This document shows, in pieces, positions 29,272 through 35,191 of a stretch of DNA of 35,191 nucleotides (position 1 is the stretch's first letter; each line of letters starts with the position of its first letter). The DNA comes from an uncultured Neomegalonema sp. Lineage in GTDB: Bacteria; Pseudomonadota; Alphaproteobacteria; Rhodobacterales; Rhodobacteraceae. Below the pieces are notes generated by a model that did no database searches, was not told the origin of the DNA, and saw only the letters and a list, made by a program, of their open reading frames with translations. The position numbers were made by a program, and so were the translations under genes. The stretch spans positions 1 to 35,191 of the forward strand of contig CALFWP010000143.1 in the NCBI GenBank assembly GCA_937927905.1. The letters run 5' to 3'.

Positions 29272-30008
29272 TCCTGTGTCTCCCCGGACCCAGAGGCATC
29301 ACCTTCCGGAACATCCGCAGTTTTCGCAGCCGCAGAAGACCGTAAAGCGGCAGGCATTGGTGCATCCTCCGGCAGTGCCTTTTTGGATGCATCCTTGATC
29401 ATTACCCAACCGCCTTTAGCACCGGGAACCGCACCGCGGATCATAATCAGACCACGTTCTGTATCCGTACGTTCGATACGAAGGTTCTGGGTTGTCACAC
29501 GGGCATCACCCATGTGACCGGCCATTTTTTTCCCTTTAAAAACTTTACCAGGATCCTGACACTGACCCGTAGAACCGTGAGATCGGTGCGAAATGGAAAC
29601 ACCGTGAGACGCACGCAATCCACCGAAATTATGCCGCTTCATCGCTCCGGCAAAACCTTTACCGATCGAGGTTCCCACAACGTCAACAAATTGACCTTCG
29701 GAATAATGAGCTGCAACAATCTCTTCACCAACCCCGATAAGATTGTCGGGTGACACACGAAATTCCGCAATACGCCGCTTAGGTTCTACTTTTGCAATCG
29801 CAAAATGACCCCGCATCGGGGCAGATACCCGCTTTGCCTTTGCAGCACCTGCACCAAGCTGAACAGCCGTATAACCATCCCTCTCAATCGTGCGTTGTGC
29901 AATAACTTGTACATTATCCATGCTGAGCACAGTAACCGGAACCTGACGACCGTCATCCATAAACAGACGGGTCATTCCGAGCTTCCGTGCGAGTACGCCA
30001 GTCCGCAT
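29268..30008 (-). CDS. rplC: 50S ribosomal protein L3
   Basis: [36 protein letters not shown] ... [42 protein letters not shown]. Confidence 0.98.
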   Translation of the reverse strand: MRTGVLARKLGMTRLFMDDGRQVPVTVLSMDNVQVIAQRTIERDGYTAVQLGAGAAKAKRVSAPMRGHFAIAKVEPKRRIAEFRVSPDNLIGVGEEIVAAHYSEGQFVDVVGTSIGKGFAGAMKRHNFGGLRASHGVSISHRSHGSTGQCQDPGKVFKGKKMAGHMGDARVTTQNLRIERTDTERGLIMIRGAVPGAKGGWVMIKDASKKALPEDAPMPAALRSSAAAKTADVPEGDASGSGETQE

Positions 30009-30022
30009 AAGAAGCCCTCCCT

Positions 30023-30331
30023 TTAAAGTTTGATCTCAACATCCACACCAGCCGCAAGATCAAGCTTCATCAGCGCATCTACGGTTTGTGGAGTCGGGTC
30101 TACAATGTCGAGAAGCCGCTTATGCGTGCGAATCTCAAACTGCTCGCGGCTTTTCTTGTCGATGTGAGGCGATCTGAGTACCGTGTACTTCTCGATACGC
30201 GTCGGCAGTGGAATAGGACCACGAACCTGTGCGCCGGTACGCTTGGCCGTGTTGACAATCTCGAGCGTCGACGTATCGAGCGTTCGATGATCGAAGGCCT
30301 TAAGCCGTATGCGGATATTTTGTCCCGTCAT
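30023..30331 (-). CDS. rpsJ: 30S ribosomal protein S10
   Basis: [72 protein letters not shown]. Confidence 0.98.
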   Translation of the reverse strand: MTGQNIRIRLKAFDHRTLDTSTLEIVNTAKRTGAQVRGPIPLPTRIEKYTVLRSPHIDKKSREQFEIRTHKRLLDIVDPTPQTVDALMKLDLAAGVDVEIKL

Positions 30332-30365
30332 GGGAGCGCCTCTCGAAAAACCTGTTCAATAGTAA

Positions 30366-30389
30366 GGGCCGGAATAAGAATTCCGGCCC
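30366..30389 (-). other. Perfect 10-bp stem-loop in the tuf-rpsJ spacer, no U-tract
   Basis: GGGCCGGAAT-AAGA-ATTCCGGCCC read directly; inside the 75-bp intergenic region. Confidence 0.8.
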
Positions 30390-30406
30390 CAGCTTATAGT
30401 CGTAAA

Positions 30407-31582
30407 CTATTCGATGATCTTCGAAACGACACCGGCACCAACGGTACGGCCGCCTTCGCGGATCGCAAAACGGAGTTTTTCTTCCATAGCGATCGGTGCA
30501 ATCAGCTCGACCAGCATCTTTACGTTATCACCCGGCATAACCATTTCGGTGCCTTCGGGCAGCTCAACCATTCCGGTTACATCCGTCGTACGGAAATAGA
30601 ACTGCGGACGATACTTGGTAAAGAACGGAGTATGGCGACCGCCTTCATCCTTATTCAGAATGTATGCTTCGGCCTCAAACTTCGTATGTGGCGTCACCGA
30701 ACCCGGCTTACACAGAACCTGACCACGTTCGATCGCATCACGGTCAACACCGCGAAGAAGAGCACCGATGTTATCACCGGCTTCACCGCGATCCAGCAGC
30801 TTACGGAACATCTCAACACCGGTACATGTTGTTTTCTGTGTGTCTTTGATGCCAACGATTTCAATTTCTTCGCCAACAGTAACAACACCACGCTCAACAC
30901 GGCCCGTTGCAACAGTACCACGACCGGAAATCGAGAACACGTCCTCAACCGGCATCAGGAAAGGTTGGTCAATGGGACGGTCAGGCGTTGGGATGTAATC
31001 ATCTACAGCCTTCATCAGTTCTGCGATTTTCTCGGAACCGATATTGTCATCACGACCTTCAAGTGCCGCCAATGCGGAACCGGCAACGATCGGGATGTCA
31101 TCTCCCGGGAAGTCATAGGAAGACAGCAGCTCGCGAATTTCCATCTCAACCAGCTCAAGCAGTTCTTCGTCGTCAACCTGATCAACCTTATTCATGAACA
31201 CGACCAGCGCAGGCACACCAACCTGGCGGGCAAGCAGGATGTGCTCACGGGTTTGCGGCATCGGACCATCTGCAGCGTTCACAACAAGGATCGCACCATC
31301 CATTTGCGCAGCGCCAGTGATCATGTTTTTCACGTAATCGGCGTGACCTGGGCAATCAACGTGTGCATAGTGACGGCTTTCCGTCTCGTATTCAACGTGT
31401 GCTGTTGAAATGGTGATGCCGCGGGCTTTCTCTTCCGGCGCACCGTCAATTTCGTCATAGGCTTTAAAATCACCGAACTGCTTGGTAATCGCAGCAGTCA
31501 ATGTTGTTTTACCATGGTCAACGTGGCCGATTGTGCCGACGTTAACGTGTGGTTTATTTCTTTCAAACTTTTCCTTGGCCAT
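30407..31582 (-). CDS. tuf: Translation elongation factor Tu
   Basis: [34 protein letters not shown] ... complete 391-aa EF-Tu. Confidence 0.99.
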   Translation of the reverse strand: MAKEKFERNKPHVNVGTIGHVDHGKTTLTAAITKQFGDFKAYDEIDGAPEEKARGITISTAHVEYETESRHYAHVDCPGHADYVKNMITGAAQMDGAILVVNAADGPMPQTREHILLARQVGVPALVVFMNKVDQVDDEELLELVEMEIRELLSSYDFPGDDIPIVAGSALAALEGRDDNIGSEKIAELMKAVDDYIPTPDRPIDQPFLMPVEDVFSISGRGTVATGRVERGVVTVGEEIEIVGIKDTQKTTCTGVEMFRKLLDRGEAGDNIGALLRGVDRDAIERGQVLCKPGSVTPHTKFEAEAYILNKDEGGRHTPFFTKYRPQFYFRTTDVTGMVELPEGTEMVMPGDNVKMLVELIAPIAMEEKLRFAIREGGRTVGAGVVSKIIE

Positions 31583-31647
31583 CTCTGGTCTCCGTACTTT
31601 TCAATGGCGTCGCGGCGGACCGCGCGTCTTGGGTTGGTCCGTCGGTA

Positions 31648-33765
31648 TTAAGTATATTTCGCCTGAATTTCTTCGGCGACGGCTTGAGGCACTTGCTCGT
31701 AGTGATCGAACTGCATCGTAAACTGCGCCCGTCCCTGGGACATAGAACGCAGCGTATTAACGTAGCCGAACATATTTGCAAGTGGAACAAAGGCTTTAAT
31801 CGAGGTCGCAACTCCACGGGCTTCCGTCCCCTGAATCTGCCCGCGACGGGAATTCAGGTCGCCGATAATGTCACCCATGTAATCTTCAGGTGTCACAACC
31901 TCGACATTCATCATCGGCTCAAGCAACTTTGGGTTGCCTTTACGGATGGCTTCACGCGTACCGGAACGTGCTGCAATTTCAAACGCAAGTACCGATGAAT
32001 CAACATCGTGATAAGCACCGTCGAGCAGAACCGCTTTAAAGTCGATCACAGGGAAACCGGCTAGCGGACCGGAATCCATAACCGACTGAATGCCTTTTTC
32101 AACACCAGGAATATATTCCTTCGGCACGTTACCGCCAACGATCTTGCTTTCGAAACTATATCCCTCACCGGGTTCAACCGGTTCAAGCTGCAACTTCACT
32201 CGCGCAAACTGACCGGTACCACCGGATTGCTTTTTATGGGTGTAGTCGATTTCAGTCGGCGCTGTAATCGTTTCACGGTAAGCCACCTGAGGAGCGCCGA
32301 TATTCGCCTCAACCTTGAATTCGCGCTTCAGACGATCCACGAGGATATCAAGGTGAAGTTCACCCATACCCTTCATGATCGTTTGACCGGATTCCAGATC
32401 GGTTTCAACGCGGAAAGAAGGATCCTCGGCAGCAAGACGCGCCAAACCTTGAGACATTTTCTCCTGGTCCGCTTTGGTTTTAGGCTCAACAGCGATCTCG
32501 ATCACCGGATCAGGGAAGTTCATTGTTTCCAGAATGACAGGCTTTTGCTTATCGCAAAGCGTATCACCCGTTGTCGTATCCTTCAGACCGGCAAGCGCAA
32601 TGATATCACCGGCAAACGCTTCTGTGATCTCGTCTTGCTTATTCGAGTGCATCATGACCATACGGCCGACACGCTCAGGCTTGCCCTTTGTGGAATTGAG
32701 CAGCGAGTCGCCTTTGTTCAGCATACCGGAATAAATCCGCGTAAATGTGAGCGTACCCATGTAAGGGTCGTTCATGATCTTAAAGGCCAGCCCGGAAAAC
32801 GGCTCGGCATCGTCTGCACTTCGCTCAATGTTCCGTGTTTCCGTCTCATCACCCGGCGCAAATCCGGTATAAGCCGGTACATCAAGAGGACCGGGAAGAA
32901 AGTCAATCACCGAGTTCAGCATAGGCTGAACGCCTTTGTTCTTGAATGCCGAACCGCAAATTACGGGAACAAAGGAAAGCGATAAAGTACCCTTACGCAG
33001 CAAAGAACGCAGTGTATCAACATCGGGTTCCTCACCTTCGAGAAACTTCTCCATGGCGTCATCATCCATTTCGACGGCATTTTCAACCATCGTGGCGCGC
33101 CACTCATCTGCAGTGTCCTTAAGGTCGGGACGAATATCGCGAAGCTCCCAGGATGCACCTAGGTCCTCTCCTGCCCAGACCCATTCTTTCATCAGTATCA
33201 GGTCAACAATGCCTTCAAGCTCGTTTTCAGCTCCGATCGGAATCTGAACCGGCACGGGCGTCGCGCCGGTTCTTTCCTTGATCATGTTCACACAATTGAA
33301 AAAGTCCGCACCGATTTTGTCCATCTTATTGACAAAAACGATACGCGGTACTTTGTAGCGGTCCGCCTGACGCCATACTGTTTCTGTCTGCGGCTCAACA
33401 CCGGCGTTAGCATCCAGAACACAAACCGCACCATCAAGAACAGCCAATGAGCGCTCGACTTCAATTGTGAAGTCAACGTGGCCGGGCGTATCAATGATGT
33501 TGAAACGGAACTTGTCTGACTGTGCCGTCTGACCGTCCTCGGTGCGCTCCCAGAACGTCGTTGTTGCAGCAGAGGTAATCGTTATTCCCCGCTCCTGCTC
33601 CTGCTCCATCCAATCCATCGTCGCTGCACCATCATGCACTTCGCCGATCTTGTGGGATTTTCCGGTGTAGTAAAGCACACGCTCGGTTGTCGTAGTTTTA
33701 CCCGCATCAATGTGCGCCATGATGCCGAAGTTACGATACCGGTCGAGGGGATATTCGCGGGCCAT
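31648..33765 (-). CDS. fusA: Translation elongation factor G
   Basis: [69 protein letters not shown]. Confidence 0.99.
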   Translation of the reverse strand: MAREYPLDRYRNFGIMAHIDAGKTTTTERVLYYTGKSHKIGEVHDGAATMDWMEQEQERGITITSAATTTFWERTEDGQTAQSDKFRFNIIDTPGHVDFTIEVERSLAVLDGAVCVLDANAGVEPQTETVWRQADRYKVPRIVFVNKMDKIGADFFNCVNMIKERTGATPVPVQIPIGAENELEGIVDLILMKEWVWAGEDLGASWELRDIRPDLKDTADEWRATMVENAVEMDDDAMEKFLEGEEPDVDTLRSLLRKGTLSLSFVPVICGSAFKNKGVQPMLNSVIDFLPGPLDVPAYTGFAPGDETETRNIERSADDAEPFSGLAFKIMNDPYMGTLTFTRIYSGMLNKGDSLLNSTKGKPERVGRMVMMHSNKQDEITEAFAGDIIALAGLKDTTTGDTLCDKQKPVILETMNFPDPVIEIAVEPKTKADQEKMSQGLARLAAEDPSFRVETDLESGQTIMKGMGELHLDILVDRLKREFKVEANIGAPQVAYRETITAPTEIDYTHKKQSGGTGQFARVKLQLEPVEPGEGYSFESKIVGGNVPKEYIPGVEKGIQSVMDSGPLAGFPVIDFKAVLLDGAYHDVDSSVLAFEIAARSGTREAIRKGNPKLLEPMMNVEVVTPEDYMGDIIGDLNSRRGQIQGTEARGVATSIKAFVPLANMFGYVNTLRSMSQGRAQFTMQFDHYEQVPQAVAEEIQAKYT

Positions 33766-33813
33766 CTCGGTTTTACCTTGCTCGATGAATTCAGTGCTGC
33801 AACGTTCGCAGCA

Positions 33814-34296
<483 letters not shown>

Positions 34297-34668
34297 TTAC
34301 TTGGGACGCTTAGCGCCGTATTTCGAACGGCGCTGCTTACGGTCTTTAACGCCCTGAGTATCAAGAACGCCGCGAAGCACGTGATAACGGACACCCGGCA
34401 AGTCTTTCACACGGCCGCCACGGATGAGCACGACAGAGTGCTCCTGAAGGTTGTGACCCTCACCGGGGATATAGCTGATGACTTCATACCCATTCGTCAA
34501 ACGGACCTTAGCCACGCGACGCAAAGCCGAGTTCGGCTTCTTCGGTGTCGTGGTATAAACACGGGTACAAACACCACGCTTTTGCGGGCATTCCTCCAAA
34601 TGGACCGACTTGCTGCGCTTGATCTTCGGCTTGCGCGGCTTGCGTATCAGTTGTTGTATCGTTGGCAT
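34297..34668 (-). CDS. rpsL: 30S ribosomal protein S12
   Basis: [60 protein letters not shown]. Confidence 0.99.
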   Translation of the reverse strand: MPTIQQLIRKPRKPKIKRSKSVHLEECPQKRGVCTRVYTTTPKKPNSALRRVAKVRLTNGYEVISYIPGEGHNLQEHSVVLIRGGRVKDLPGVRYHVLRGVLDTQGVKDRKQRRSKYGAKRPK

Positions 34669-34850
34669 TCAGCTCGCCTTATCCCGAACAGGTCATCAAA
34701 TTTCTACCAAACCGCAAAACAGAAAATGCGCCGGACAGCAAAAAGCGCCACCAGCACAAAACAACAGAGGACCAGGGCATAGCCCGATCATGCAATTTAT
34801 ATTCGCGATGCAGTCTTTCACAGGATATTTATTCCTGCAGAAGTGCGCGG

Positions 34851-34879
34851 AACCTAGTCAGATGACTCGCAGACGTCAA
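34851..34879 (-). promoter_or_regulatory. Probable vegetative promoter of the str operon (rpsL)
   Basis: Minus strand TTGACG - 17 nt - TAGGTT, about 180 bp upstream of the rpsL ATG and just downstream of the rpoC terminator. Confidence 0.75.
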
Positions 34880-34931
34880 CCCTTGAGTAACGCCATTTGA
34901 CAGTTTTTTCCGCTATACAGTAAATGTCAGT

Positions 34932-34957
34932 AAAAAGGCGTGCCCGAAGGCACGCCT
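34932..34957 (-). terminator. Rho-independent terminator after rpoC
   Basis: Minus strand AGGCGTGCC-TTCG-GGCACGCCT followed by TTTT: 9-bp perfect stem with a TTCG tetraloop. Confidence 0.93.
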
Positions 34958-34984
34958 GTCGCTATCACATTGTCAAAAGACGGT

Positions 34985-35191
34985 TTATTCTGCTGCGTCC
35001 GGAGTTTCTTCTCTTGGAGCTTCCAGTTTAACAGCCTCTTCCGCGGCCGCCTTACGCTCTGCAATGATCTTTTTATCACGCTCCGAAGCCACACGCTTCA
35101 TACGCGCCGCCATACCGCCCGTACCAGCCGGAATCAGTCTGCCGACAATGACATTTTCTTTCAGACCGACCAGCTTATCCCGCTTACCCTG
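34985..35191 (-). CDS. rpoC: DNA-directed RNA polymerase subunit beta', C-terminal 68 aa (truncated by the window edge)
   Basis: Manual minus-strand translation: [68 protein letters not shown]. Not in the ORF track because no start lies in the window. Confidence 0.95.
   Translation of the reverse strand, partial: QGKRDKLVGLKENVIVGRLIPAGTGGMAARMKRVASERDKKIIAERKAAAEEAVKLEAPREETPDAAE

Noticed and set aside
30086-31408. 440-aa plus-strand ORF opposite rpsJ/tuf
   Set aside because: Antisense to strongly conserved EF-Tu; long open antisense frames are expected from biased codon usage in highly expressed genes. No domain-like sequence and no SD.

Overview
The window looks like an alphaproteobacterial chromosome segment, probably Rhodobacterales/Roseobacter-like judging by protein content and gene order (inference). 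The right half (about 16.2-35.2 kb, minus strand) is the str-S10-spc-alpha ribosomal superoperon: rpoC 3' end | rpsL-rpsG-fusA-tuf-rpsJ-rplCDWB-rpsS-rplV-rpsC-rplP-rpmC-rpsQ-rplNXE-rpsN-rpsH-rplFR-rpsE-rpmD-rplO-secY-adk-rpsM-rpsK-rpoA-rplQ. It has a clear terminator after rpoC, a good promoter before rpsL and a terminator after rplQ. The left half holds ordinary housekeeping genes: an aldehyde dehydrogenase, a class V aminotransferase, rsmD, mlaC/mlaA, an ArsR-methyltransferase fusion, a cysteine synthase, a DUF6134-like protein, an SDR, an SGNH hydrolase, recG, an EamA transporter, rarA, a DegP-like protease and a TauE/SafE protein. The most unusual locus is about 1.55-1.72 kb. There, a 26-codon ORF ending in Cys is preceded by a 16-nt perfect complement of the 16S rRNA 3' tail at ideal spacing. 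It is followed by a short perfect hairpin and a strong intrinsic terminator, so the unit looks like a small self-contained transcript. Other points include transcription terminators embedded in convergent coding sequences and uncharacterised leaders or hairpins in the ribosomal superoperon. No CRISPR, prophage, transposon, tRNA or rRNA genes were seen.
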